In this document: in pieces, positions 49,677 through 59,840 of the stretch
Layout: every line of letters starts with the position of its first letter
Position numbering within the stretch: position 1 is the first letter of the stretch
Source of the DNA: SIG440 sp045586925
GTDB lineage: Bacteria > Bacillota > Clostridia > Monoglobales > Monoglobaceae
Assembly (NCBI GenBank): GCA_045586925.1
Contig: JAZNBG010000034.1
Coordinates: 12,124 to 76,123 of the forward strand
Length of the DNA: 64,000 nt
Reading direction: 5' to 3'
The notes under the pieces: model-generated
Database searches by the model: none
Told to the model about the DNA's origin: nothing
The model's input: the letters and a program-made list of their open reading frames with translations, nothing else
Made by a program: the position numbers and the translations under genes

Positions 49677-52592
49677 ATGAAAACTTCAAAACGTATTTTG
49701 TGTACACTGATGCTGGTAGTTTTCACATTGGTAAATCTTGTTGTTATGCCTGCTTCGGCTGCAACCTTTACCGACGTGACAGCAGGCACAAGCGTATACA
49801 AAGCAGTAGACGTCCTCAATAAGCTGGGTGTTATCAACGGCTACGATGACGGTACATTCAAACCTGATAACAATGTTACAAGAGCAGAATTCACAGCAAT
49901 GCTGCTCAGAACACGCGGTATGGGCTCTCTTGGCTCAACAAGCCTTGAAAATCCCCCCTTCCCTGATGTTGTAACCCCCAATGTTTCATGGGCAATAGGT
50001 AATATCCGAACAGCTCACAGTATGGGAATCATCAACGGTTATGACGACGGTACCTTTAAACCCACCAACAACGTATCTTATGAAGAAGCAATCAAGATGA
50101 TTGTTTGCGCTCTTGGTTATGGTGAGATGGGAAGTGAAGGCGCAGCTTGGTATTCAAAATATCTTACCACAGCAATACAGCTTGGATTCACCGAAGGTGT
50201 AAAAGGTGTCGTAGGTGCTCCTGCTACACGTGCTATGATTGCAGAAATGCTTTATAACTGTCTTGAAGTTGAGCTTGCTGAAAATAATGAAATCACAGAC
50301 AAGACTATCTTAGAAGACGACCTTAAGCTTAATAAGCAGGTTGGTTACATTTCGGCAAATCCCACAATCAGTCTTTCATCACCTAACGCAAATCTTCGTG
50401 ACGATGAGGTTGAAATCACAGTTGACAACGTGGCAGCTATTTATAATGTAAGTGATGCATCAGAATACAGTGATATGCTTGGTGCTCAGATTACATTCTA
50501 TTCAACAACTGACAGAAGTGCCGGAACAAAAACTCTGGTTATGGCAACGGTTGAAAGATCTGTAACTGTTGAGATTGAAGCTGACAAGATTGACACCAGT
50601 CTTTCTGACGAAAACGCTGTTGTTTACTATGAAAGCGATGATGCAAAGCGTTCTTCACAGATTACAATAGATCCTGACAGTATCGTAATTTACAACGATC
50701 AGCTTTACGGTTCAAATGCAGCACTCAGCACATATGCTCAGTATTGCACAGAAAAGGGTGCTGATGCCATTCCTACTTTAGGTAGTATGAAATTCCTTGA
50801 CAGAAACGGCGACAAGAAATATGATATTGTATTTATTAATTCATATGATGCATACATCGTATCTTCAGTAACTGCTTCAACTTCTACATTTGTTGATAAC
50901 AACCTGAGAAAAGGCTTGACTGACAATAAAGTAACTCTTGATGTTACTGATACAGGCAAGACTATCAAGATTGTTGATAAAACAGGCAAGGAATTAGCAT
51001 TTAGCTCAATCAGGGCTGGCTCGGTTGTTTGCATTAAGGAAACAAATACAGCCAACGGCGGTCAGCACGTTATCACAGCAGTTGTTGTAAATGACGCTGT
51101 AATAGGTGCAGTAAAGGGCACAAATTCTGATGGTAGCATAAAAATTGAAAACAAGAATTATAAGTATTCTCCTCAGGCACCTTGGGTTAATCCTGTATCA
51201 GGTGCAGATGTTTCGGATATGCCTGAACCTCAGATGGGCGAAAACGGTAAGTTCTATCTTGATATGAATGGCGATATTATCGGCTATGACAAGACAGAAC
51301 AGACAAATAATCAGCAGTATGGTTATATTATGAGTGTAGGACGCAAAAATTCCGGTCTTGATGAAATATTGGTATTCCATATTCTTACCGAATCAGGTAG
51401 CAAGGTTTCATATTATGCATATGAGAAGACAAAGATAAATGGCAGTGATTTTGCAGATTTTGATGCTCTCCTTGATGCACTTGATGATACTGCATATGCC
51501 AGCGGCGCTGGAAATTACCCTGGATCAGTTGAAAATGCAGAATATTCACAGATGGTTAAGTTTACAACCAAGACCAATAAGGGCGAGACAGTTGTTGATG
51601 AAATCATTACTGCAACAGCTGCAGACAAGGGTAAGGACATTTCAGCTGATGACCTTTATTTCTATGAAGTAGACGGCTTTATGGCTGACGATGAACTTAC
51701 TTATAAGTCAACAGGCAAGCAGCTTACAGATGGAACAAAGAAAATCAATATGAGCAGTGCTATAATGTTTAAAATCCCTGAGGACAGAAGTGCAACCAAG
51801 GATTATAAAAAGATGACATTTAATGATTTGGAAAACGAAGACGAATACAAAGTTGAGTTCTATGACGTAACAGGAACAAACTCTGCAAAGATAATTCTGT
51901 TTTATGGCGGTGCTTCATCTGTAGGCGAGGTTAAGCCAACCTCTCCTGTTATGGTTATAACAAGCATTTCTCAGGAAGAAGACCCTGCGGGTCAACTTGC
52001 TGCAAGATACAGACTTGAAGGTTATGTAGGCAGCACAGCTGTTGATTACTGGGGTTCAGAGGAAAGTGAATCTACTCTTGCAACTCTTCAGGAAGGTGAC
52101 GTTGTAAGACTTGGTACTGATGCAGATGGCTATTACACAGTACAGCCCGAGCATATTATATTCAGCACAGAAACCGGTTATAGAGATACTGCTATTAACC
52201 TCGAACAGGCAGAGAATGACGCATATGTAGGAAAGTACCCCAAGGTATATTTTGAGGGTGGAAACACTCGCTTCAAGGCTGTTTGGGGTTCGGCATATCA
52301 GAGAGATAACGAGTTGTTTGTTGTTTCAACAGATGTCCTCGATGGCGATGAAGCTGAAGCTGCAGTTGATGCAACCCGTTATGATATGCAAAGAAGCTGG
52401 TTTGATGGTGCTAAGATTTATGAATTTGATACAACCGGTTCAAGCCTTAAAATCACCGAATATGAATCAGGTGATAATGCAAGTGTAATTGAAGCTCTTC
52501 AGCTTTATGATGGTTCATCAAAGCCTGCTGAAGTATTTATTCATATGACAACTGACAGTGCAGTAAAGACAATGATTATCGTTAAGAGATAA
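49677..52592 (+). CDS. Large SLH-domain surface (S-layer-type) protein
   Basis: 971 residues. AGGAGG, a signal peptide (1-28, ending MPASA), three SLH repeats (about 30-80, 98-150 and 160-205, with INGYDDGTFKP twice), then a long beta-rich part. Residues 546-971 are paralogous to the secreted protein encoded near 37 kb. Frequent use of a few codons and high Asp/Ser/Thr content suggest strong expression, as for an S-layer protein. The 62-bp gap after the U32 gene shows no clear promoter, so it may be transcribed from upstream. Confidence 0.9.
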   Translation: MKTSKRILCTLMLVVFTLVNLVVMPASAATFTDVTAGTSVYKAVDVLNKLGVINGYDDGTFKPDNNVTRAEFTAMLLRTRGMGSLGSTSLENPPFPDVVTPNVSWAIGNIRTAHSMGIINGYDDGTFKPTNNVSYEEAIKMIVCALGYGEMGSEGAAWYSKYLTTAIQLGFTEGVKGVVGAPATRAMIAEMLYNCLEVELAENNEITDKTILEDDLKLNKQVGYISANPTISLSSPNANLRDDEVEITVDNVAAIYNVSDASEYSDMLGAQITFYSTTDRSAGTKTLVMATVERSVTVEIEADKIDTSLSDENAVVYYESDDAKRSSQITIDPDSIVIYNDQLYGSNAALSTYAQYCTEKGADAIPTLGSMKFLDRNGDKKYDIVFINSYDAYIVSSVTASTSTFVDNNLRKGLTDNKVTLDVTDTGKTIKIVDKTGKELAFSSIRAGSVVCIKETNTANGGQHVITAVVVNDAVIGAVKGTNSDGSIKIENKNYKYSPQAPWVNPVSGADVSDMPEPQMGENGKFYLDMNGDIIGYDKTEQTNNQQYGYIMSVGRKNSGLDEILVFHILTESGSKVSYYAYEKTKINGSDFADFDALLDALDDTAYASGAGNYPGSVENAEYSQMVKFTTKTNKGETVVDEIITATAADKGKDISADDLYFYEVDGFMADDELTYKSTGKQLTDGTKKINMSSAIMFKIPEDRSATKDYKKMTFNDLENEDEYKVEFYDVTGTNSAKIILFYGGASSVGEVKPTSPVMVITSISQEEDPAGQLAARYRLEGYVGSTAVDYWGSEESESTLATLQEGDVVRLGTDADGYYTVQPEHIIFSTETGYRDTAINLEQAENDAYVGKYPKVYFEGGNTRFKAVWGSAYQRDNELFVVSTDVLDGDEAEAAVDATRYDMQRSWFDGAKIYEFDTTGSSLKITEYESGDNASVIEALQLYDGSSKPAEVFIHMTTDSAVKTMIIVKR

Positions 52593-52617
52593 TATCGCAA
52601 CAAGCTACGTTGCACAC

Positions 52618-52651
52618 AAATAAGCCCTCACCAAATGGTGAGAGCTTATTT
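52618..52651 (+). terminator. Terminator of the SLH protein gene
   Basis: Arms AAATAAGCCCTCACCA and TGGTGAGAGCTTATTT pair over 16 positions with one mismatch and end in TTTT. Core bases resemble the topA terminator. Confidence 0.85.
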
Positions 52652-52677
52652 TGTAATAAAAAGATTCGTGGTTTTTG

Positions 52678-52860
52678 TTAATCCTTGTTCTTTTCTATCT
52701 GTTCAAAATAACTTTCAAGAATTTTGATTACAATATTATTAAAACTGGTATCGTTTTCGATTGCAAGATTAGTTACCTTATCAGCTAATGCGTCAGAAAT
52801 ATATAAAGATTTGTAACAAGCCTGCACTTTTTTTCTTGAAAAATCGGGATTAAATGCCAT
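52678..52860 (-). CDS. Small ribbon-helix-helix-like protein
   Basis: 60 residues. The pattern KSLYISDALADKVTNLAIEN followed by TSFNNIVIKILESYF is a strand and two helices, as in Arc/CopG DNA-binding proteins. GAGGTGAT precedes the ATG. Antitoxins share this fold, but no toxin gene adjoins it. Similar orphan proteins are common in Firmicutes; target unknown. Confidence 0.78.
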   Translation of the reverse strand: MAFNPDFSRKKVQACYKSLYISDALADKVTNLAIENDTSFNNIVIKILESYFEQIEKNKD

Positions 52861-53009
52861 ATATTATCACCTCGTAAAAATAAATGTTATATTTACAGTA
52901 TAATATAAAACAGAAACTTAAAATATATGAGAAAAATATATTGATTTTTTATGCTATATATGTTATAATTCTATTGAAAAACAAACTATTTGTTTTTCTG
53001 TCGCGAAAC

Positions 53010-53098
53010 ACGCAAAAAAAGAGTGAAAATCACAAGCCCCTATATTTTTTGTCGCAACTATATGGTTGGCTAGAATATGATATCACTCTTTTTTGCGT
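53010..53098 (-). terminator. Long imperfect hairpin after recG
   Basis: Arms ACGCAAAAAAAGAGTGA (53010-53026) and TCACTCTTTTTTGCGT (53083-53098) are inverted with one bulge. The 56-nt interior has a second partial pairing (CCCTATA with TATATGG). It follows recG on the minus strand and is probably its terminator, though the size is unusual. The gap 52861-53109 otherwise holds only the RHH promoter region. Confidence 0.55.
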
Positions 53099-53110
53099 TT
53101 CTTTAATTAT

Positions 53111-55165
53111 TTAATTTAATATTCCGTTTTCAGATACTTCAAGAAAACGTTCACGAACACGTTTGCGCAGACCGGAATTTTCGGACAAGTCAAGATTGGG
53201 GTCGTTGGATAAAAGCTTGTCAGCAGCATCTTTTGCAAGGCTTAAAAGATACATATCAGTCGAAAGATTTGCCACTTTAAGCTCGGGAAGACCATGTTGA
53301 CGGATGCCAAAAAATTCACCCGGACCGCGAAGCTCCAAATCCTTTTCGGAAATCTTAAACCCATCTGTGGTTTCGCACATAATTTTCATACGTTCGTCAG
53401 CAATTTTTCCACCATTTGAAAACAGTATACAGTATGAGCTGTGACCGCCTCTGCCTATTCGACCCCTTAACTGATGCAACTGTGAAAGTCCAAAACGTTC
53501 GGCACTTTCGATTACCATAACTGTGGCATTAGGTACATCAACGCCAACTTCAATAACGGTTGTGGATACCAAGATATCAACTTTCCTATCTGAAAAACGT
53601 GACATAATGTCGCTGCGCTCGGCAGCTTTAAGCCTACCGTGCATAACTTCAACCGAAAGGTCGGGGAAGACAGATTTTTTCAGTTTGTCGGCATATTTGA
53701 CTGCAGATTTTGCGGTGAGTGTCTCGGATTCTTCGATTAAGGGACAAACTATATAGGCTTGCCTGCCGTCTTTTATGTTTTTTCGAAGAAATTCATAGAT
53801 GCGAGTGCGCATTTTTTCGTCAACCGAATATGTTTCGATTTGTTTCCTGCCGGGAGGAAGCTCGTCAATAACAGATATATCAAGATCACCATAAAGTATC
53901 AGTGAAAGTGTGCGTGGGATTGGGGTTGCGGTCATAACCAAGGTGTGTGCGCCAATACCCTTTTCGGTAAGAGCAAGTCGCTGACGTACGCCAAAACGGT
54001 GTTGTTCGTCGGTTATAACAAGTGCAGCATTTTTGAAAATTGTGTCATCTGTAATAAGAGCGTGGGTGCCGATAATAATTTGTGCAGAGCCGTCTTTTAT
54101 TTTGGTCTTTGCCTGTCGTTTTTCGGCGGCAGACATTCCTCCGCAAAGGAGAACAGTTTCAAATCCGAATTGAGAAAACAGTGGTTTCAGGTTTTTATAG
54201 TGCTGAATTGCCAGAATTTCGGTAGGTGCCATAAGCACAGCCTGATATCCCGAATTTGCTGCTGCGTACATAGCGGCTGCCGCAACCATAGTTTTGCCAG
54301 AGCCTACATCACCCTGAACAAGCCTGTTCATAGGAATTGGTTTTTGTATATCGGTGCAGATTTCGTTGATAACACGTTTTTGAGCAGATGTCAAATCAAA
54401 AGGCAGAGCCTTGGCAAAAGTCTGAATACATTTAACGTCCTTTATGGGCGTTGCTGTAAAGTTCCTACGCTCATCACCCATAAGGCGGATGCCCGTTTGC
54501 AGAATAAGAAGTTCTTCAAAAGCAAAACGATGTCGTGCATTTTCGAAATCTTCATAGGTCTTGGGAAGGTGAAGGTCAACTAAAGCCTCCATAATGGGTT
54601 TAAAACCATGCTTCCTACGGATGCTGTCAGGCAGAATATCCTCAAGAGGTTTTTCAAGCTCGGTTAGCACGATGCTTGCTGTATTTCGTATTGTGTCCTG
54701 AGAAAGACCTGCGGTGGACGGGTAGACAGGAAGAATTTTACCGGTTTTTTTGCTTTGCCCTGTGTTTGCTTCGGTAACAGGGTTTATCATTTCAAAATAA
54801 TTACCCTTGTATGCTACCTTGCCATAAAATGTAAACTCACCACCACTGCTGAGCGTTGAGGTAATATATGGTGCATTGAACCAGGTTATCCGCATAATAC
54901 TGCTGCCGTCCGATACTCTTGCTTGGGTAACAGATTTTCTGCCTCGGGCACGAAAGGTTTTGATTTCGCCGGCAAGACTTGCACATACGCACACTGTTTC
55001 GCCGTCCATCAATTCAGAAATGGGTTTGGTTTCACTTCTGTCCTCAAGACTGCGCGGGAAATGAAACAGCAAATCTGCAGCGGTGGTTATGCCAAGCCGT
55101 GCAAATGCCTTTGCACGTGCCTCGCCTATGCCTTTTATGTATTGTATGGATGTTTCTGGTTTCAT
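53111..55165 (-). CDS. recG: ATP-dependent DNA helicase RecG
   Basis: 684 residues from the ATG after GGAGG. Wedge domain with OB fold (about 1-200), then helicase motifs: GDVGSGKTMVA (Walker A), ITDEQHRFGVRQR (motif II region), TATPIPRTL, and QLRGRIGRGGHSSYC (motif VI). It drives branch migration and fork reversal. It follows the FakA-like gene in the conserved Asp23-yloV-recG order, after a 71-bp gap. Confidence 0.96.
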   Translation of the reverse strand: MKPETSIQYIKGIGEARAKAFARLGITTAADLLFHFPRSLEDRSETKPISELMDGETVCVCASLAGEIKTFRARGRKSVTQARVSDGSSIMRITWFNAPYITSTLSSGGEFTFYGKVAYKGNYFEMINPVTEANTGQSKKTGKILPVYPSTAGLSQDTIRNTASIVLTELEKPLEDILPDSIRRKHGFKPIMEALVDLHLPKTYEDFENARHRFAFEELLILQTGIRLMGDERRNFTATPIKDVKCIQTFAKALPFDLTSAQKRVINEICTDIQKPIPMNRLVQGDVGSGKTMVAAAAMYAAANSGYQAVLMAPTEILAIQHYKNLKPLFSQFGFETVLLCGGMSAAEKRQAKTKIKDGSAQIIIGTHALITDDTIFKNAALVITDEQHRFGVRQRLALTEKGIGAHTLVMTATPIPRTLSLILYGDLDISVIDELPPGRKQIETYSVDEKMRTRIYEFLRKNIKDGRQAYIVCPLIEESETLTAKSAVKYADKLKKSVFPDLSVEVMHGRLKAAERSDIMSRFSDRKVDILVSTTVIEVGVDVPNATVMVIESAERFGLSQLHQLRGRIGRGGHSSYCILFSNGGKIADERMKIMCETTDGFKISEKDLELRGPGEFFGIRQHGLPELKVANLSTDMYLLSLAKDAADKLLSNDPNLDLSENSGLRKRVRERFLEVSENGILN

Positions 55166-55236
55166 AAAATTTTCCTCCAAAGGGAACTGGGATTTCCGAC
55201 ATTATCGAAAACCCCAGTTTATAGCTTCTGTAAAAA

Positions 55237-56892
55237 CTACTCAACAGAAATAATATAATAGTATACGGGCTGACCGCCGTTGATAAGGCTAACGTCAAGG
55301 TCACCATATGTTTCCTCAAGTTTTGATGCAAGACGCTCGGCATCCTCCTGAGATGTTTCCTCGCCGTAGTACACGGTTATCACGCCTGACTCGTCATTGA
55401 CAAGACTTTCTGCAACCTTTTCGGCAGCTTCCTCGGGTGTAGGGGTGACGGCGGTAATTTCCTTTCCGCAAACTGCAAGGCAGTCGCCTAAGTGTATTTC
55501 CATTCCGTCAAGAACTGTATCACGTGCCGCAAAAGTAACCTGACCGCAGGCAACACATTCGGCAAATTCCATCATAGCATCATAGTTTTCTTCGGGAGAG
55601 AGAGATTCATCAAAGGCTGTCATTGCTGAAATTCCCTGAGGAATGTTAACAATAGGAAGAACAATTACCGTTTTTTCGGTAAGGGGGGCAACCTGTTCGG
55701 CGGCAAGAATAATGTTTTTGTTGTTGGGCAGGATGTAAACCACCTCGGCAGGAATTTTTTCAACAGCTGAAAGAAGATCCTGCGTGCTGGGATTCATAGT
55801 TTGTCCGCCTTCGATTATTTCGTCAACCGACAATGAACGGAAAAGCTCAGAAATACCCATCCCTGCTGAAACTGCGGCAAACCCGTATTTCTTTTCAGGA
55901 GCGGCAGCTTCGGGAGTTATATTGTTTTCATCATCGGGCGTGGAAACGGATGTTTCGGCCTTGTTTTCCATATTGTCGTTGTGCTGATACTTCATATTTT
56001 CAATCTTAAGATTGGTAAGTTCACCCAGCTTAATTGCCTGTTCAAGAACGAAACCCGGATGATTTGTATGGATATGAACCTTAACGATTTCATCATCCTC
56101 GATAACCAGCATACAGTCGCCCTTTTCGGATATTGCGGTGCGGAACTGGGTTATCTGTCGGTCAGAGGTTTTGTTGATTATAAACTCGGTGCAATACAGG
56201 TATTTAATGTCAACAGGTTCGGAAGATTGAGCTGCGGTGGTTGTAGAAACAACTGTCGGTTCGCCGCTTTCGATTGCCTTGCCGTTGTCAAGAACATAAA
56301 CTGCACCTTCAAAAATGGTAACAAGACCTTTACCACCAGCGTCAACAACTCCTGCTTTTTTAAGTGCAGGAAGAAGGTCGGTTGTGCCAATCAGACTTTC
56401 TTCACCTGCTGCCAGGATTGCTCGCAAAAATTCGCCCGCATCGTCAAATGATGAATAGTTTGCTTCGGCAAATTCTGACATTTGGCGAATTACGGTAAGA
56501 ATTGTACCCTCGGTGGGTTTCATCACCGCACGGTATGCGGTTTTCTTCGCTGAAACAAGTGCGTTTTTAAGGTCGGCTACGCCGATAAATTCCTTGCCTT
56601 CAACGCCCTTTGAAAAGCCTCGGATAATCTGTGAAAGAATAACGCCTGAATTACCTCTTGCGTTGCGGAGCGAGGTGGATGCAAGTTTCGCAAGCAACTT
56701 GTCGCAACTGTCATATTCCTCGGCAAGAGTTTGTGCAGCCGCACCGCTGAAGGTCAGGCTCATATTTGTGCCGGTATCGCCGTCGGGGACAGGGAAGATG
56801 TTCAGGTCGTCAATTGTTTTTCGGTTATTTCTTAAATTTGCAGCCGCAGATGCAATCATCAGCCTAAGCTGCGCTGTATCAAAATTGTTCAT
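55237..56892 (-). CDS. DAK2/FakA (YloV)-like kinase
   Basis: 551 residues; GAGGTGAT precedes the ATG. The N-terminal Dak2 ATP-binding domain (about 1-200; PVPDGDTGTNMSLT, RGNSGVILSQIIRG, KPTEGTILTVIR, DAGGKGL) is followed by the FakA middle and C-terminal regions. FakA phosphorylates fatty acids bound to FakB (DegV-family) proteins for use in phospholipids. A DegV gene is present near 62.6 kb. The second region begins after a low-complexity linker (about 305-330). Confidence 0.92.
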   Translation of the reverse strand: MNNFDTAQLRLMIASAAANLRNNRKTIDDLNIFPVPDGDTGTNMSLTFSGAAAQTLAEEYDSCDKLLAKLASTSLRNARGNSGVILSQIIRGFSKGVEGKEFIGVADLKNALVSAKKTAYRAVMKPTEGTILTVIRQMSEFAEANYSSFDDAGEFLRAILAAGEESLIGTTDLLPALKKAGVVDAGGKGLVTIFEGAVYVLDNGKAIESGEPTVVSTTTAAQSSEPVDIKYLYCTEFIINKTSDRQITQFRTAISEKGDCMLVIEDDEIVKVHIHTNHPGFVLEQAIKLGELTNLKIENMKYQHNDNMENKAETSVSTPDDENNITPEAAAPEKKYGFAAVSAGMGISELFRSLSVDEIIEGGQTMNPSTQDLLSAVEKIPAEVVYILPNNKNIILAAEQVAPLTEKTVIVLPIVNIPQGISAMTAFDESLSPEENYDAMMEFAECVACGQVTFAARDTVLDGMEIHLGDCLAVCGKEITAVTPTPEEAAEKVAESLVNDESGVITVYYGEETSQEDAERLASKLEETYGDLDVSLINGGQPVYYYIISVE

Positions 56893-56922
56893 ATGAATCA
56901 CCTCGTGTGGCATAATACCACG

Positions 56923-57282
56923 TTATGCGTGGTCAATACGCACGCTTTCGACATTTACCTGCACAGATGCAACATCCATACCGGTCATTTTTTCAACGTG
57001 GTATTTAACATTACTGCGGATTGTCTCGCCTATTGTGCCAATGTTTAGACCGTATTCAACAATGATATAAAGGGTAATTTCGATAACATTATTTTCTGTT
57101 TTAACACGAACACCCTTATCCATATTTTCTTTTTTAAGAAGCCCTGCAATTCCGTCCTTGCTGTTACGCGCGCACATACCTACAACACCATAACACTGGG
57201 TTGCTGTGTAGCCAGCCAGCTTTGCAATAACTGTGTTTGAAATGCTTATTACGCCTTTATCGTTTTTAATTTCAGCACTCAT
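56923..57282 (-). CDS. Asp23/Gls24 family envelope stress protein
   Basis: 119 residues from the ATG after GGAGGAAG. GVISISNTVIAKLAGYTA at the start and VKTENNVIEITLYIIVEYG in the middle match the YloU/Asp23 family. Function is poorly known; Asp23 in staphylococci is membrane-associated. It is the first gene of the Asp23-FakA-recG unit, 30 bp before the kinase. Confidence 0.93.
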   Translation of the reverse strand: MSAEIKNDKGVISISNTVIAKLAGYTATQCYGVVGMCARNSKDGIAGLLKKENMDKGVRVKTENNVIEITLYIIVEYGLNIGTIGETIRSNVKYHVEKMTGMDVASVQVNVESVRIDHA

Positions 57283-57363
57283 TGATCTTCCTCCAATCAT
57301 AAAGTGTTAATATTTCAAAATCTAAAGTTCAGATTAAAAGGTGTGCATATAACCTCAAGATAT

Positions 57364-57392
57364 ATTTTACACTATTTTTTTCATTCGGTCAA
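57364..57392 (-). promoter_or_regulatory. Promoter of the Asp23-fakA-recG unit
   Basis: On the minus strand TTGACC (57392-57387) and TAAAAT (57369-57364), 17-bp spacer. Confidence 0.87.
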
Positions 57393-57452
57393 GAGTAAAT
57401 ATCTGTCGGGTTATGTCAAAGCTTAAAAATGTTAAAAAGTGCGATTTTTTTA

Positions 57453-57481
57453 TTGCGTTTTGAGTGGATTTGTGATACAAT
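57453..57481 (+). promoter_or_regulatory. Promoter of rlmB
   Basis: TTGCGT (57453-57458) and TACAAT (57476-57481), 17-bp spacer. A second TATAAT near 57490 lacks a good -35. Confidence 0.72.
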
Positions 57482-57516
57482 AAAAACTGTATAATTATGT
57501 GTAGGAGACTGTTAAA

Positions 57517-58251
57517 ATGGAAGATAGAATATACGGTACCAACCCTGTTTTAGAGGCACTTAACTCAGGCAGGGAAATTGATAAGATTTTCATACAGGAA
57601 GGCGCACGGCATAGCCGTCTTGGTCAAATTATTGCGGCTGCAAAAAAACGTGGGATAAGATACACTAACGCCAGCCGGCAAAAGCTTGACGAACTTTCAG
57701 ATGGTGGAAACCATCAGGGGGTACTTGCCTTTGCGGCGGTACATTCCTATGTTGAAATTGAAGATATAATCAATATTGCAAAAGAAAAGGGCGAAAAACC
57801 CCTTGTAATCATTGCGGAAGGATTAAATGATCCTCACAACTTGGGTAGTATAATAAGGACAGCCAATGCAGCGGGCGCTCACGGGGTTATAATCCCTAAA
57901 AACCGCAGTGTAGGGCTTACATCAACAGTTGCCAAGGTTTCGGCAGGGGCGATTGAGCATACCCCTGTTGCAAGATGCACCAATGTTGCAGCCTGTATCG
58001 AAAAGCTCAAAGATTTGGGCCTGTGGATTGTAGGGACAGCTCTTGAGGGTAGTATACCTATATACGAATGTGATATGAAAGGTGCAACGGGAATTGTAAT
58101 CGGCAGCGAAGGCGAGGGCTTAAGCCGTCTGGTGCGAGAAAAGTGCGATTTTCTTGTAAAAATCCCTATGCTTGGCAAGACTGAATCACTTAATGCATCT
58201 GTTGCTGCAGGAGTTATTGTATACGAGGCTGTAAGACAAAGGTTAGGATAG
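57517..58251 (+). CDS. rlmB: 23S rRNA (guanosine-2'-O-)-methyltransferase RlmB-like
   Basis: 244 residues. The N-terminal L30e-like RNA-binding domain (IYGTNPVLEALNSGREI, about 1-80) and SPOUT domain with NDPHNLGSIIRTANAAGAHG, GSEGEGLSRLVREKCD and IPMLGKTESLNASVAAGV. It probably modifies Gm2251 or its equivalent. GTAGGAG precedes the ATG. It is followed 56 bp later by the DUF1538 gene. Confidence 0.92.
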   Translation: MEDRIYGTNPVLEALNSGREIDKIFIQEGARHSRLGQIIAAAKKRGIRYTNASRQKLDELSDGGNHQGVLAFAAVHSYVEIEDIINIAKEKGEKPLVIIAEGLNDPHNLGSIIRTANAAGAHGVIIPKNRSVGLTSTVAKVSAGAIEHTPVARCTNVAACIEKLKDLGLWIVGTALEGSIPIYECDMKGATGIVIGSEGEGLSRLVREKCDFLVKIPMLGKTESLNASVAAGVIVYEAVRQRLG

Positions 58252-58307
58252 AAGTCGCTGTTTAATGATATTTGCAAAATCAAAGTAAAGGTTTAGGAGT
58301 ATATAGT

Positions 58308-59840
58308 ATGATGACACATATTTTTGCATCAATCAAAGAGGCGCTTACGTCGGTTTTGCCTATTGCAATTATTGTGCTTGTTCTTTCTGTCACCTGCGCA
58401 TCACTGGATGCGGGTGTGCTTGTTCTGTTTTTGTTCGGAACGGTTTTGCTGATTATGGGAATGAGTTTTTTTACGGTAGGCTCAGGCATATCAATGGAGC
58501 CTTTGGGCGACGGCATAGGTAAATCTCTGAATAAAAACAACAAAATTTTACTCCCCCTTATTATATGCGGAATTCTTGGATTTCTTATTACTGTTTCCGA
58601 GCCTGACCTTCAGGTGCTTGCCGAACAAGTTCCTACCATACCAAATGCATTGTTGATTAATTGCGTAGGGGTAGGTGTTGGAGTTTTTTTAAGCATTACT
58701 CTTGTGAGAAACAAAAAGAATATTCCTCTCAGAACTTTGCTGTTGATATTTTATGTTTTGATTGTCGGTTTGGCATTTTTTGCACCAAATGAGTTTGTGG
58801 CTACTGCATTTGATTCGGGCGGTGTTACAACGGGGCCTATTACTGTACCATTCATAATGGCTTTGGGTGCAGGTCTGGCATCGGTCAAAAAGGGAAAGCA
58901 CGCAGGCGAAAACAGCTTTGGGCTTGTAGCTCTTTGCAGTATAGGTCCTATTTTATCGGTGTTGCTGCTAAGTATTTTTTATAATCCAAAGCCTTCTACT
59001 TCGGTTTATGAGATACCAGATATTCATACCACAACACAGGCATTTCGTCAGTTTGTATATGCTTTGCCGATATACGCAAAAGAGGTAGCTTTTGCCTTTG
59101 TTCCAATTGTTTTGGTGTTTGTTGTGTTTCAGCTTTGCACAAGGAGATTTCACATACATAACATACTTAAAATGTCTGTGGGCTTTGTTTACACGTATGT
59201 AGGCTTGGTTTTGTTCTTAGCGGGAGCAAATGTAGGCTTTATGCCTGCAGGCAGACTTATTGGTGCAAAGATTGCAGGTGGTAATTTTAAAACTATGCTT
59301 ATACCTATCGGTATGGTTATGGGTTATTTTGTTGTTTCTGCCGAGCCTGCAGTTCATTCACTTAAAAGACAGGTAAGCGAAATAACAAACGGTGGTATTT
59401 CACAAAAATCAGTTGCGGTTGCACTTTCGGTTGGTGTTTCGGTGTCAGTCGGAATTTCAATGCTGAGAGTTCTTACGGGAATGCCCATAATGCCATTTTT
59501 GATTTTTGGGTATGCTATATCCCTTGTTATAAGCTTTTTTGTACCAAGCATCTATACAGGTATTGCGTTTGACTCTGGCGGTGTTGCAAGTGGACCTATG
59601 ACATCAACATTTATGCTTCCGTTTGCGATGGGTGCTTGTGAGGCTATTGGTGGAAACGTAATGACCGATGCATTCGGTATTGTTGCTATGATAGCAATGA
59701 CACCTCTGATTACCATTCAGACTCTGGGTTTGTATGAAAGAAGAAGAAGGGCAAGACTTATCAAAAAACTCCATACCGAAATCAGTATGATTGAGGATGA
59801 TATTTTATTCTTTGACGAGGAGGAAAACGTAGATGAGTAA
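58308..59840 (+). CDS. DUF1538 multi-spanning membrane protein
   Basis: 510 residues, about a dozen hydrophobic helices. It is an internal tandem duplication: FDSGGVTTGPITVPF at residue 168 is repeated as FDSGGVASGPMTSTF at 421, and SVTCASLDAG/SMEPLGDGIG-type motifs have counterparts in the second half. The re-entrant-looking GG motifs suggest a transporter or channel; substrate unknown. It overlaps the following P-II-like gene by 8 bp, which suggests that the P-II protein gates it, as GlnK does AmtB. Starts at ATG after TTTAGGAG. Confidence 0.88.
   Translation: MMTHIFASIKEALTSVLPIAIIVLVLSVTCASLDAGVLVLFLFGTVLLIMGMSFFTVGSGISMEPLGDGIGKSLNKNNKILLPLIICGILGFLITVSEPDLQVLAEQVPTIPNALLINCVGVGVGVFLSITLVRNKKNIPLRTLLLIFYVLIVGLAFFAPNEFVATAFDSGGVTTGPITVPFIMALGAGLASVKKGKHAGENSFGLVALCSIGPILSVLLLSIFYNPKPSTSVYEIPDIHTTTQAFRQFVYALPIYAKEVAFAFVPIVLVFVVFQLCTRRFHIHNILKMSVGFVYTYVGLVLFLAGANVGFMPAGRLIGAKIAGGNFKTMLIPIGMVMGYFVVSAEPAVHSLKRQVSEITNGGISQKSVAVALSVGVSVSVGISMLRVLTGMPIMPFLIFGYAISLVISFFVPSIYTGIAFDSGGVASGPMTSTFMLPFAMGACEAIGGNVMTDAFGIVAMIAMTPLITIQTLGLYERRRRARLIKKLHTEISMIEDDILFFDEEENVDE

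Noticed and set aside
52678..52860. Toxin-antitoxin system
   Set aside because: Only an RHH-like protein is present; no partner gene lies on either side.
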